Source: Candidatus Comchoanobacter bicostacola (GTDB lineage: Bacteria; Pseudomonadota; Gammaproteobacteria; Comchoanobacterales; Comchoanobacteraceae). Taken from it: 64,000 nt of DNA. Below are positions 56,142 to 64,000 of the stretch, one piece after another (position 1 is the first letter of the stretch; each line of letters begins with the position of its first letter). The stretch lies in assembly GCF_024172705.1 (NCBI RefSeq), contig NZ_CP092900.1, positions 248,001 to 312,000 on the forward strand, read 5' to 3'. The translations under genes and the position numbers were made by a program. The notes beneath the pieces are model-generated. The model made no database searches, was not told the DNA's origin, and saw only the letters and a program-made list of their open reading frames with translations.

Positions 56142-57017
56142 CTACAAGGTGATGTGTTTTGTATTGATGAGTTTAATACTCTTGTAAGTGTTATGGTTAG
56201 TAAATGTAAGCATGCCAATGAATTGCTCATTGTAAAAAGCTGTAGTAGGGGTGTTTTGGATTTTGTTTTCAGTACTTATTTGCTTTCCATGTATTAGGTT
56301 TTGTGTTTGTGTTTGTGTCAAGTTTATACGCGGGTATTGGCTAAATGCTTCTTCAAGGGAAATAATAGGGGGGGTGTCTGGTAAATTATCTAAAGGAATA
56401 TAGGTGTTGTTTTGAAAGGGTGCTACCCATCGCCTATGCAGTTGATTTAAATGTGCATAGGTTCCTAATTCATGGCCGATATCACGGGCTAATGAACGAA
56501 TATACGTGCCTGATCCGCAGTGAGTCTCAATAATTATTTCGGAAGTCGTTTTGTTATAGTGTATGAGTTTGTTGCTGTGAATAGTGACTAATCGTGTGGG
56601 CAGCTCAAAACTAGCTTCAGCACGAGCAAGTTTATAAGCACGTTTCCCGTTAATATGTATGGCGCTAAACTTAGGTGGGACTTGATTGATTTCTCCTGTG
56701 AACTTTGAGAGTACTTCAGTAATTTGGGTAATAGTTAACGAGGGAGGTGTTTGCTCATTAATGGTTTGCCCAGTTGCATCGTCAGTGCTGGTTTGCTGCC
56801 CTAATTTGATTGTAGCAGTATAGGCCTTATCTCGAGCAATGATCCATTGACTAAACTTAGTTGCATCATTCAGCGATAGAATCATAGCTCCAGTAGCCAT
56901 GGGGTCGAGTGTTCCTGTGTGCCCAACTTTTGCATGATATTTTTTCTTTACGATTGCAACACATTGATGCGACGTGATGCCGTGAGGTTTTGAGATTGCT
57001 AAGAATCCATTAATCAT
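56142..57017 (-). CDS. truB: tRNA pseudouridine(55) synthase TruB
   Basis: The enzyme makes pseudouridine 55 in the T loop of all elongator tRNAs. The catalytic motif KVGHTGTLDPMATG has the essential Asp; KPHGITSHQ, the PPKFSAIHINGKRAYKLAR segment and CGSGTYIRSLARDIG also match. I use ATG 57017 (MINGFLAISKP); an ATG at 57032 lies upstream. The start overlaps rbfA by eight bases. The C-terminal PUA-like region is short. Confidence 0.95.
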   Translation of the reverse strand: MINGFLAISKPHGITSHQCVAIVKKKYHAKVGHTGTLDPMATGAMILSLNDATKFSQWIIARDKAYTATIKLGQQTSTDDATGQTINEQTPPSLTITQITEVLSKFTGEINQVPPKFSAIHINGKRAYKLARAEASFELPTRLVTIHSNKLIHYNKTTSEIIIETHCGSGTYIRSLARDIGHELGTYAHLNQLHRRWVAPFQNNTYIPLDNLPDTPPIISLEEAFSQYPRINLTQTQTQNLIHGKQISTENKIQNTPTTAFYNEQFIGMLTFTNHNTYKSIKLINTKHITL

Positions 57018-57357
57018 TGTGTTTTTTAGCAATTTCGTTGAGAATTGAGTCTAGTTTTTGATCCTGTGTCTCTAGCTCTGATTCATAGAATTTAAACTTA
57101 GGTATTTTTCTTATTTTCATATTATTAACTATATGTTTTCGGATAAAGTAGTTTTGTTTATTTAGTTTACGCAGTAGTGGGGGGTCAATACTTTCGTGAT
57201 AGCAAAATATTTTTGCTAATGACAAGTCTTTGCTTAAGATAATTTTGTCAATACGTAATGTAATAATCCTTGGGTCGAGTTGTTTATTATTAATCAGCCA
57301 TTCGTGAAGGTTTTGCTTGAGTAGGGACTCTATCTTTGATGTGCTAAAATTACTCAT
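57010..57357 (-). CDS. rbfA: ribosome-binding factor RbfA
   Basis: The 115-residue KH-fold protein assists 16S rRNA 5'-end maturation in the cold. Features are a start helix (KIESLLKQNLHEWL), the DPRIITLRIDKIILSKDLSLAKIF strands and a C-terminal KFKFYESELETQDQKLDSIL segment. The ATG at 57357 overlaps the infB end by eight bases. Sequence is diverged but order and length are right. Confidence 0.85.
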   Translation of the reverse strand: MSNFSTSKIESLLKQNLHEWLINNKQLDPRIITLRIDKIILSKDLSLAKIFCYHESIDPPLLRKLNKQNYFIRKHIVNNMKIRKIPKFKFYESELETQDQKLDSILNEIAKKHND

Positions 57358-59551
57358 AGGCTTGTTCAATGAGTTCGTAGCAAAATACATTATCGCCAAC
57401 TTCAGCTTTGTTAAAGTTTTTTGATCCTATTCCGCACTCTGTTCCTTTACGTGCCTCAGAGACGGTGTCTTTTTCTTTTTTAAGAGAGTTAATTTCCCCG
57501 TCAAAAATTACTTTATCGCCGCGTGTGAATCTAACCTTGGCACCTCTTTTAATGATACCTTCTAAGACATCACATCCTGCAATCTGACCAAATTTAGAGG
57601 ATCTAAATACGGCTTTGACGCGTCCTGTTCCAAGCTTGGATTCTATGTATTCAGGTCCTTTAAGCTTTTTAAGTTCTAAGGTGACGTAGTCAATAAGCTG
57701 GTAAATTATTTTGAAAGTTTGCGCGTTGACCGCTTGTTGCTCTATTGTTTTTTTAGCAGAGGACTCTGTTGATACATTAAAGCCAATAATTTGCGCGCCA
57801 GAACTATTTGCTAGGTTAGAGTCTGATGAGTTAATGCTACCTACTTGTGCATCAATAATGTTGAGCTCTGTCTCTGGGATAGACAGGCTTTCAAGAATGT
57901 CTTTGATTGCTTCAAGAGACCCCTGTGTGTCTGCTTTTAAAATAATTCTTAGAGTAAGTTTTTCCTCAATACTAGCAAATAAACTATCAATTGAAGTAGG
58001 AGTAGCAATGGTTACCTGATTTGGATCTGCATATTGCTGTGCAAAGAGGCGTGCACTTTTTTCATCAGGGTGTGAGGATAGCTCGTCATTAGCATTAGGT
58101 ATAGGGGATATGCCTGTAATCTCAACGGCACAAGAGGGGCCTGCTGATTTTACTTTTTTATTGCCTTCGCTCATCATGGTTCGGACTTTACCGTAACCAG
58201 GGCCAATGGATACACAGTCACCGATTTTTAGTGTGCCTGATTGGACAATAAGTGTAATGACTGTACCACGACCACGATCTAGCCTTGATTCAATAACTCG
58301 ACCAACCGTAGGGCCGCTATCATATGATTTCAGTTCCAGCATCTCTCCAAGTAAGCTAATAGACTCTAGTAGGTCATCTACACCTTCACCTGTTTTTGAG
58401 GAAATGGGTACAACCATGGTATCACCACCCCAGGATTCTGCTAATACGTTATGTGCGCTGAGCTCTTTTATTGCAACATCTACCTGACTTTTTTCAGCGA
58501 TGTCCATTTTAGTAAGGGCAACGATCATAGGGGTTTGTGTTTTTTGCGCATGTTGTATGGATTCTATAGTCTGTGGCTTGAGTCCTTCAGTGCATGCAAC
58601 AATTAAAACAATAATGTCTGTAATATTTGCGCCTCTACCACGCATGGCTGAAAATGCTTCATGTCCAGGGGTGTCCATGAAGGTAATTAAACCTTTAGAT
58701 GTTGATACCTGGTAAGCAGAAATATGTTGCGTAATTCCACCCGCTTCTTTTTGTGCTACTTTAGTTTTGCGAATATAGTCAAGCAGAGATGTTTTCCCAT
58801 GATCTACATGCCCCATAATGGTTACTACTGGAGCTCTACTTATTTCGTTGCCTTCTGTTCCTGTAGATACTTTCTTTTTTTGTGCCGCCTTTTTCTTCTC
58901 AACAGGCTCTTTTTTCGTTGCAGTGACTCCAATAGCTTCAAGTAGCAAGGAGGCTGTTTCAAACTCTATGGCGTCATTTTTCTTTAGAATAAAGCCTTGG
59001 TCAAAAAATGCTTGAGTGAGTTTGATAACGCTTAATTTAGTCAGTTGTGCTAGTTCTTCTAGGTTTGTAACATCGCCAATAGCTACTGTGTTGGAATCAA
59101 GCTGAAGATCCAGGCTTGCTTTTTCCTTTTTGAGGGGTTCTGTTTTCGGTTCAGGGCTCTTTGTTTCAGTTGGCTTTGGGGCTTCTTGCTTTATGGTTAC
59201 TTTTGGTTTTTCTGCAGGGGCTGGCGTTGATTTGGTTATTGGCTTCGCCTGTTTTTTGACGCGTGGGTTAATGGTTAATGTGCTGGGTGCTTTTTCTTGT
59301 TTATCTTTGCGGGTAATTGTTAGTTTGTTACTAGTGGGTTCTTTATTTTTAGTGATACTTACTGTGCTACGCTGTGTTTGTGAGGATGAGGACTTTTTCA
59401 TGCCTGAACGAATTGCTTGAATCTGCTCTGGGGTAAGCGTTGCATCATCACTGCTAGCAGGTGTATCTGCATCCTTGAGTAATTTATGTAGCTTTTGAGG
59501 CTCAATACCCATCTTTGATGAGAGCAGTGCTATGCTCAATTTTATTGACAT
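57350..59551 (-). CDS. infB: translation initiation factor IF-2
   Basis: The 733-residue GTPase brings fMet-tRNA to the 30S subunit. The G domain has GHVDHGKTSLLD, DTPGHEAF and TKMDIAEK; the C-terminal barrels follow, ending in GTECGIG and NKAEVGD. The N-terminal region (about 50-150) is Lys/Pro/Thr-rich and low in complexity, and the whole protein is shorter than the 880-890 residues of E. coli. It lies eight bases after nusA. Confidence 0.97.
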   Translation of the reverse strand: MSIKLSIALLSSKMGIEPQKLHKLLKDADTPASSDDATLTPEQIQAIRSGMKKSSSSQTQRSTVSITKNKEPTSNKLTITRKDKQEKAPSTLTINPRVKKQAKPITKSTPAPAEKPKVTIKQEAPKPTETKSPEPKTEPLKKEKASLDLQLDSNTVAIGDVTNLEELAQLTKLSVIKLTQAFFDQGFILKKNDAIEFETASLLLEAIGVTATKKEPVEKKKAAQKKKVSTGTEGNEISRAPVVTIMGHVDHGKTSLLDYIRKTKVAQKEAGGITQHISAYQVSTSKGLITFMDTPGHEAFSAMRGRGANITDIIVLIVACTEGLKPQTIESIQHAQKTQTPMIVALTKMDIAEKSQVDVAIKELSAHNVLAESWGGDTMVVPISSKTGEGVDDLLESISLLGEMLELKSYDSGPTVGRVIESRLDRGRGTVITLIVQSGTLKIGDCVSIGPGYGKVRTMMSEGNKKVKSAGPSCAVEITGISPIPNANDELSSHPDEKSARLFAQQYADPNQVTIATPTSIDSLFASIEEKLTLRIILKADTQGSLEAIKDILESLSIPETELNIIDAQVGSINSSDSNLANSSGAQIIGFNVSTESSAKKTIEQQAVNAQTFKIIYQLIDYVTLELKKLKGPEYIESKLGTGRVKAVFRSSKFGQIAGCDVLEGIIKRGAKVRFTRGDKVIFDGEINSLKKEKDTVSEARKGTECGIGSKNFNKAEVGDNVFCYELIEQAYE

Positions 59552-59559
59552 ATGAAGTC

Positions 59560-61074
59560 CTATTGTGGTTTGTCTGTGTCTTGCTCAAACCAATGGGCTC
59601 GAGCGCTAAGAATGATTTTAGCTGCTTGATCGGCGTCAATTCGTATAGATTCAGTAAGCTCGTCAACAGACATATCTGCTAGTGCATCACGATTTGAAAT
59701 GTTGGTAGAAATGAGTTGCTCGGCAACAGTCATTGTCATCCCATCCAGCTCCATAAGCGCATCTATCTCATCGTTTCCGGATAAGGCTAGGTCAAGTAAA
59801 TAATCTTTGGCACGGTTAATTAATTCTTCGGCAATCTCAGTATCAAAGCCATCAATTGCAGCAATGGTTTCAATGTCTGTATCTGCAAGTTCAGAGATTG
59901 TTTTAATATTTTCATTGGCAAGCGCTGTAGCTACACTTTCATCAACGTCAATTTTGTTGGTGAAGATGTTAATTGCTGTATCAATCATTTTTTTAGATAG
60001 CTCATTAGCCTGCTCATTAGAAATGATCTTTAGTTTCCAGCCAACCAGTTCACTTGCTAAATTAATGTTCTGCCCACTCTTTCCAATTGCTTGTGATAGC
60101 ATTTCAGTGCTGATCGCAATATTCATGGTTCGCTCTTCATCATTGATGTCAATAGATCTGACTTCAGCAGGGGATAGTGCATTAACTGCAAGTAGCGCAG
60201 GGTCGTTGTCCCATTTAATGATATCAATTCGCTCACCGTGTAGCTCATTTGAAATGGCTTGAACACGTGATCCTTTAACTCCAATGCACGCGCCGATAGG
60301 ATCAATGCGAGCGTCATTTGATTTTACTGCAATTTTCGCTCTTGATCCTGGATCTCGTGCTGCTGCTTTAATTTGGATGATTCCCTCGGAAATCTCAGGC
60401 ACCTCTTGCTTAAAAAGGGTGGCAAGCATTGAATTGTTTTTTCTAGAGAGTTGTAATAGAGGTCCGCGGCCTTCTACATTAATATGTGTTAAACAACCCT
60501 GGATTCTATCACCTTTACGGATGATTTCTTTAGGAATAAGTTCTGATCTGGGTATTTCCGCTTGAATGCCAGTGGTCTCAAGTGTGATTGAGGCGCGGCT
60601 AACATGGGTGACTTCTCCAATAAAGAGGTCGCCAATGGCTGATTCGTACTCTCTTGCAATGTGTGCGCGCTCCGCGTCCCTAACAGCTTTGAGCATAACT
60701 TGTTTTGCTTTTTCAATTTCTATGCGACCAACGCTACTACTTGCTCCACCATCATCTGAAGATAGGTCTAAATTGAGTTCTTCTATAATATCATCGCCAA
60801 TTGATAAATTATCATAGTCCTTTTTTGTATCGGATATTCTAATCTCTTGGTCAGGGTTGAAGTCTTCATAGTCATCAGATACGACAGTCCAAACCCTGTA
60901 ATACGTTGATTCACCTGTTTTTCTATTGATCTCGCATGATATCGTTATATCTTCAGAAAATGTTTTTTTCGTGCTAGTAGCAAGTGCTAGTTCAAGTGCA
61001 CTGAATACATCTTCAGGGTTTAAACCTTTTTCGGCTGCTACAGCTTGAATGTAAGTGATGATTGATTGTGTCAT
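59560..61074 (-). CDS. nusA: transcription termination/antitermination factor NusA
   Basis: The 504-residue protein binds RNA polymerase and nut RNA. It has the N-terminal domain, S1 (GDLFIGEVTHVSRASITLE), two KH domains (DPIGACIGVKGSRVQAI and AIGKSGQNINLASELVGW) and two C-terminal acidic helix-hairpin-helix repeats, as in E. coli. Start overlaps rimP by four bases. Confidence 0.97.
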   Translation of the reverse strand: MTQSIITYIQAVAAEKGLNPEDVFSALELALATSTKKTFSEDITISCEINRKTGESTYYRVWTVVSDDYEDFNPDQEIRISDTKKDYDNLSIGDDIIEELNLDLSSDDGGASSSVGRIEIEKAKQVMLKAVRDAERAHIAREYESAIGDLFIGEVTHVSRASITLETTGIQAEIPRSELIPKEIIRKGDRIQGCLTHINVEGRGPLLQLSRKNNSMLATLFKQEVPEISEGIIQIKAAARDPGSRAKIAVKSNDARIDPIGACIGVKGSRVQAISNELHGERIDIIKWDNDPALLAVNALSPAEVRSIDINDEERTMNIAISTEMLSQAIGKSGQNINLASELVGWKLKIISNEQANELSKKMIDTAINIFTNKIDVDESVATALANENIKTISELADTDIETIAAIDGFDTEIAEELINRAKDYLLDLALSGNDEIDALMELDGMTMTVAEQLISTNISNRDALADMSVDELTESIRIDADQAAKIILSARAHWFEQDTDKPQ

Positions 61075-61496
61075 GCTACCGCTCCAGTCTGTTTCAATGT
61101 GGACTTTCTGATGTTTTTCCAGTAAATCGTTTCTTTTTCTTGATTGTGCTTTTCTAATATTATTCCTGTGTCAAGGATTTCGCTTATTGACCCGGTTAAA
61201 GGTTTTTTGTGTGTGAGGGTATAGCATTTAATTTTTTTCCCTAAGTGCGGCTCATAGTGTTTGGGCTCTAGTAATGGGGCGTATATACTTGCAGACTCAA
61301 CTTCTAGGTGAATGTCTGATGTATCAATCGTATAACTAATTTGTTTGAGTACCTTCTCACAATCTTTGATGCTCGTTCCTTCTGGGTTTTTGATATAGAC
61401 GAAAGCGCTGTCTTGTGTAAATAAAACGCCATAAAGCTCCAGCTGATGTGCTTTGACAGCTGAAGTGATCGCTTCATTTAGTTTTTCACGGTTCAT
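61071..61496 (-). CDS. rimP: ribosome maturation factor RimP
   Basis: The 141-residue protein aids 30S assembly. It keeps the family layout, LELYGVLFTQDSAFVYIKNP, SIKDCEKVLKQISYTID and the IHLEVESASIYAPL segment (the usual YxLEVSSPG becomes LEVESAS), then a C-terminal SH3-like domain. It is more divergent than other genes of the operon. It lies downstream of tRNA-fMet and a terminator. Confidence 0.88.
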   Translation of the reverse strand: MNREKLNEAITSAVKAHQLELYGVLFTQDSAFVYIKNPEGTSIKDCEKVLKQISYTIDTSDIHLEVESASIYAPLLEPKHYEPHLGKKIKCYTLTHKKPLTGSISEILDTGIILEKHNQEKETIYWKNIRKSTLKQTGAVA

Positions 61497-61519
61497 CGCA
61501 ATACTCGCATTTTCCTATG

Positions 61520-61539
61520 AAAAAAACCCCATACGGGGC
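61520..61539 (-). terminator. intrinsic terminator after tRNA-fMet
   Basis: On the minus strand CCCCGTATGGGG (61538-61527) is followed by seven T. It ends transcription of the tRNA ahead of rimP; some read-through or a separate promoter must serve the rimP operon. Confidence 0.85.
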
Positions 61540-61560
61540 TTCATTCGTTCGTATTCATTT

Positions 61561-61637
61561 TGGTAGCGGGGGTAGGATTCGAACCTACGGCCTCCGGGTT
61601 ATGAGCCCGGCGAGCTGCCAGACTGCTCCACCCCGCT
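61561..61637 (-). tRNA. initiator tRNA-fMet (CAT)
   Basis: 77 bases with encoded CCA. The anticodon loop CTCATAA is flanked by GGG/CCC pairs and the D stem has A11:U24, both initiator hallmarks. The acceptor stem reads AGCGGGG with CCCCGCT, so position 1 is A and position 72 is U, a pair where bacterial initiators have a C1xA72 mismatch. The D loop and T arm are otherwise standard. Confidence 0.93.
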
Positions 61638-61675
61638 GTGCTTAATTATACGTTTCCACACTGATATTGCAAGGA

Positions 61676-62011
61676 TTAAATGTCGGTGCTTGCGGCTTTG
61701 TCGTCTATCTTGATAAGGTTTAGGTGAATTCCTGGGTGTAATGATTTGATTTTGCTATATTTTTGATAGCTGTCTTTGATAGTGTATGAAGGTCCAAAAT
61801 AGGTCTTTTTTGCACTTTTTTGGTGCATTATTTCAAGATTTGGTTCTATTTTGTCTGTGTTTAGTACTAAATAAAATCCTGGGTTTAGATTTTCTGGCCA
61901 CTGTGTGACTTGAGTTGAGTAGTATGTGTCGGCTGTTAGAAAATATGCAGAGGTTGCACATAGTGTGCAGAAGATGCATGCGCGTGCAAGATTTTGGATG
62001 GTTGCGAACAT
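61676..62011 (-). CDS. small membrane-anchored protein, possibly SPOR-like
   Basis: The 111-residue protein has an N-terminal membrane helix (about 8-27) and a periplasmic part with GFYLVLNTDK, KTYFGPSYTIKDSYQKY and IHLNLIKID. The order of strand, helix, Y-x-GP and helix loosely follows a SPOR domain, which binds denuded glycan at the septum, and argS-ftsN-like (SPOR) is a common gene order in gammaproteobacteria. The match is too weak for a firm call. It overlaps argS by one base (TAATG). Confidence 0.5.
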   Translation of the reverse strand: MFATIQNLARACIFCTLCATSAYFLTADTYYSTQVTQWPENLNPGFYLVLNTDKIEPNLEIMHQKSAKKTYFGPSYTIKDSYQKYSKIKSLHPGIHLNLIKIDDKAASTDI

Positions 62012-63687
62012 TACATTGATTCCGGTGCATTAATCCCAAGGTTTTCTAGTGCTTTGGATAAACATTGTGCGGTTAAAAAACAAATGAGTAAGCGGTGGTA
62101 TCGTTCTTGAGAATCATCCGATAAGATTTGTGTATTGTTATAATAACGGTGAAAATGGGTTGCAATACGGTAACAGTATTGAGTCCATTGATAGACTTCA
62201 CTTCTTTGAGCTGTTTTGATTAATACAGTAGGGTACTCTGCAAGTGCGTCAAGCAGCTCAACCTCAGTATCCGATGGATGCAGGAAGTGCTTTGAGCTTG
62301 GAATATACTGTCCATTCTTTGCAAGAATGCTCTTGATTCTGGCGTGGGCATACTGGATGTAGTAGACAGGGTTTTTGTTATTATTTTGTTTGGCCAGTTC
62401 CAGATCAAAATCTAAATGTTGATCTGATTTCCGCATGCAGTAAAAATAACGTGCAGCGTCAACTCCAACTTCTTTATATAAGTTCTCCAGGGTGACAAAT
62501 TGCCCTTGACGTGTAGACATTGAAATCTTTGTCTTTCCTCGGTATAAGTTGGCAAACTGTATTAATATAGTTTTAAAGTTTTGCTCATCATGCCCCAGTG
62601 CTTTAATACCGGATTTAATTCTGGGTGTGTATCCATGATGGTCTGCCCCAAAGATATCAAGTACCTGTGTGTTTGGGTTGGATAGCTTTTTGTGATGGTA
62701 AGCTAGGTCGGTTGCAAAGTAGGTCCAAACACCGTTAGAGCGTTTGATAACACGGTCTTTTTCATCCCCATGCTTTGTAGACTTAAACCATTGAGCACCT
62801 TCTTTTTCATAAATGACGTCTTGTTGACTCAGTAAGTCTAAAACTGGCTCAAGTTCATTGTTGTCGAGTAGTGAAGATTCGTGAAACCAGTGGTCGTATT
62901 CGACACCAAATTGTTTAAGATCTTGTTTAATTTGAGTAGTGATTTCGTGTACAATCCATTGCTTTGCTTCATCATAATGTTTGCCAAGTGCATCTTTGCA
63001 TAGTTGAATCAGCTTAGGTGTTAAATCAGTCGCAGTTTCTTCATTCCACTTTTGCAGAAGTGATTCGAGAATCTGGGGGACAGCAGTAGTCCATTCAGGC
63101 TTGGTAGGTAGATTAACTAAATAGTCTCCAGTATAACACCCTTTAGGTGGTGTTAATCCAAGGATTCTGAGCCAAAGACTGGTTGTCAATACATCTATTT
63201 GTAAGCCGGCATCATTAACATAGTATTCAGTATGGACTTTAAAGCCAGTGCTGGACAAAATCTTTGCTAATGAAGACCCGTATGCTGCAGATCTACCATG
63301 ACCAACATGCAGCGGACCCGTTGGGTTTGCAGATACATATTCTAGATAAACAGCTTTGTTTTCTCCAATGTTTGGACGAAAAAAATCGGAGTCATTGTTG
63401 ATGATTTTTTTGATGGTTTCCGTGAAATCACTAGCAATGTAAAAGTTTATAAATCCAGGCGGAGCTACTTCAATACGTGTTACCTCACTATCAATAATTG
63501 CGTCGTGTATTTTACGTGCAATCTTCATAGGGGGGAGGCCCACATGCTTAGATAGCACCAGCGCAATATTTGAAGTAAAATCGCCATGCTCAGCATTTTT
63601 GGTCTTGGTGACTATAACTGGTGCGTGCTGATCCCAGCCGAGCTGAGTCAATGCGGTGCCTAAAATTTGTTTGATCGTATTATTCAT
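62011..63687 (-). CDS. argS: arginyl-tRNA synthetase
   Basis: The 558-residue class I synthetase charges tRNA-Arg. The HIGH motif is HVGHGRSAAYG, the KMSKS-like loop is KISMSTRQG (which lacks the second Lys, as in many ArgRS), and the DALRY-like helix region with ARYFYCMRKSDQHLDFD follows. N-terminal additional domain (about 1-110) is present. Length is typical. Confidence 0.97.
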   Translation of the reverse strand: MNNTIKQILGTALTQLGWDQHAPVIVTKTKNAEHGDFTSNIALVLSKHVGLPPMKIARKIHDAIIDSEVTRIEVAPPGFINFYIASDFTETIKKIINNDSDFFRPNIGENKAVYLEYVSANPTGPLHVGHGRSAAYGSSLAKILSSTGFKVHTEYYVNDAGLQIDVLTTSLWLRILGLTPPKGCYTGDYLVNLPTKPEWTTAVPQILESLLQKWNEETATDLTPKLIQLCKDALGKHYDEAKQWIVHEITTQIKQDLKQFGVEYDHWFHESSLLDNNELEPVLDLLSQQDVIYEKEGAQWFKSTKHGDEKDRVIKRSNGVWTYFATDLAYHHKKLSNPNTQVLDIFGADHHGYTPRIKSGIKALGHDEQNFKTILIQFANLYRGKTKISMSTRQGQFVTLENLYKEVGVDAARYFYCMRKSDQHLDFDLELAKQNNNKNPVYYIQYAHARIKSILAKNGQYIPSSKHFLHPSDTEVELLDALAEYPTVLIKTAQRSEVYQWTQYCYRIATHFHRYYNNTQILSDDSQERYHRLLICFLTAQCLSKALENLGINAPESM

Positions 63688-63728
63688 GTCAATAGTGTAT
63701 CATAAAGTTTAGATACCGCAAGTCAGGG

Positions 63729-64000
63729 TTAGCTATTGCTTCTACTCTCTCTCTTTCGGTCGCTTTCCTTTAAAAACTTCTTTCTGATTCGAATGTTTTT
63801 AGGTGTGATTTCAACCAGCTCATCGGTGTTAATCATGCCCATAGCCTGTTCCAATGTAAATTTAATAGGTGGAGTAAGGATCATGCTTTCATCAGTTCCT
63901 GATGCACGAACATTTGAAAGTTGTTTGTTTCTGCATATATTAACCACTAGGTCATTGTCACGGTTGTGTAAACCAATCACCATACCTTCATAGACTTGAT
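63729..64000 (-). CDS. typA: GTPase TypA/BipA, C-terminal end
   Basis: The visible 90 codons read QVYEGMVIGLHNRDNDLVVN, then ASGTDESMILTPP, MTLEQA-like FTLEQAMGMINTDELVEITP and IRIRKKFL, closely matching the BipA C-terminal domain. BipA is a ribosome-associated GTPase needed for growth in stress and cold. The GTPase part lies beyond the right edge. Confidence 0.93.
   Translation of the reverse strand, partial: QVYEGMVIGLHNRDNDLVVNICRNKQLSNVRASGTDESMILTPPIKFTLEQAMGMINTDELVEITPKNIRIRKKFLKESDRKRESRSNS

Noticed and set aside
61561-61637. Elongator tRNA-Met
   Set aside because: GGG/CCC next to the anticodon loop and A11:U24 mark an initiator.

Overview
The window is a gene-dense, AT-rich chromosomal segment of a gammaproteobacterium, most likely from the Legionellales or a related host-associated lineage. 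Support for this comes from an IcmF/DotU pair of the Dot/Icm (type IVB secretion) kind, an LssY-type DedA-PAP2 membrane protein, the tpiA-secG-tRNA-Leu-nuoA-N order, the dacA-dat-lipB-lipA block and the remains of an asd-fimV-truA locus. The lineage is an inference; nothing in the window fixes the genus.

Layout. 1-6.6 kb: the 3' part of zipA, a 48-bp triple repeat, then a penicillin-acylase-family gene and an unknown membrane-hairpin gene. This pair has been duplicated in tandem; the second acylase copy is a fragment. 6.6-14.7 kb: trmB, an epimerase-like gene, an Smr-domain gene, asd, a reduced and inverted FimV-like gene, truA, a TraI_2-like protein, cvpA and holA. 14.8-31.8 kb: an MFS transporter, tpiA, secG, tRNA-Leu(GAG) and a complete 14-gene complex I operon (nuoA-N) ending in an S49 peptidase; nearly every junction overlaps or abuts. 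31.7-33.3 kb: dnaX, whose long form needs slippage on an A10 run, and the 4.5S SRP RNA. 33.3-45.2 kb: an accessory-looking stretch with an outer-membrane barrel, GNAT-tdk-GyrI-like operon, an acidic protein with a decayed tandem copy, secreted and LssY-like proteins, the lipoate/PBP block, a TcdA/TcdB-like glycosyltransferase and a frameshifted unknown gene. 45.5-49 kb: rlmB, a fused S6-S18 ribosomal protein gene, rplI, dnaB and sdhE. 49-64 kb, all minus strand: typA, argS, a SPOR-like gene, tRNA-fMet, rimP-nusA-infB-rbfA-truB, and rpsO-pnp-membrane protein-recR-dotU-icmF.

The housekeeping genes cover NADH oxidation, tRNA and rRNA modification, translation initiation, replication and lipoate attachment. 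The accessory genes suggest a bacterium that secretes effectors into a eukaryotic host: dotU-icmF sit at the end of a tightly packed rpsO-pnp-recR unit, and several lineage-specific genes (the hairpin paralogs, the acidic protein, the glycosyltransferase, the frameshifted gene) are reasonable effector candidates, though none is proven.

The most unusual observations are the single-ORF S6-S18 fusion, an sdhE gene whose only well-placed start codon is AUU behind a perfect GGAGGU inside dnaB, the A10 slippage site in dnaX, an initiator tRNA with an A1:U72 pair instead of the bacterial C1xA72 mismatch, and two separate tandem duplications caught at different stages of decay.
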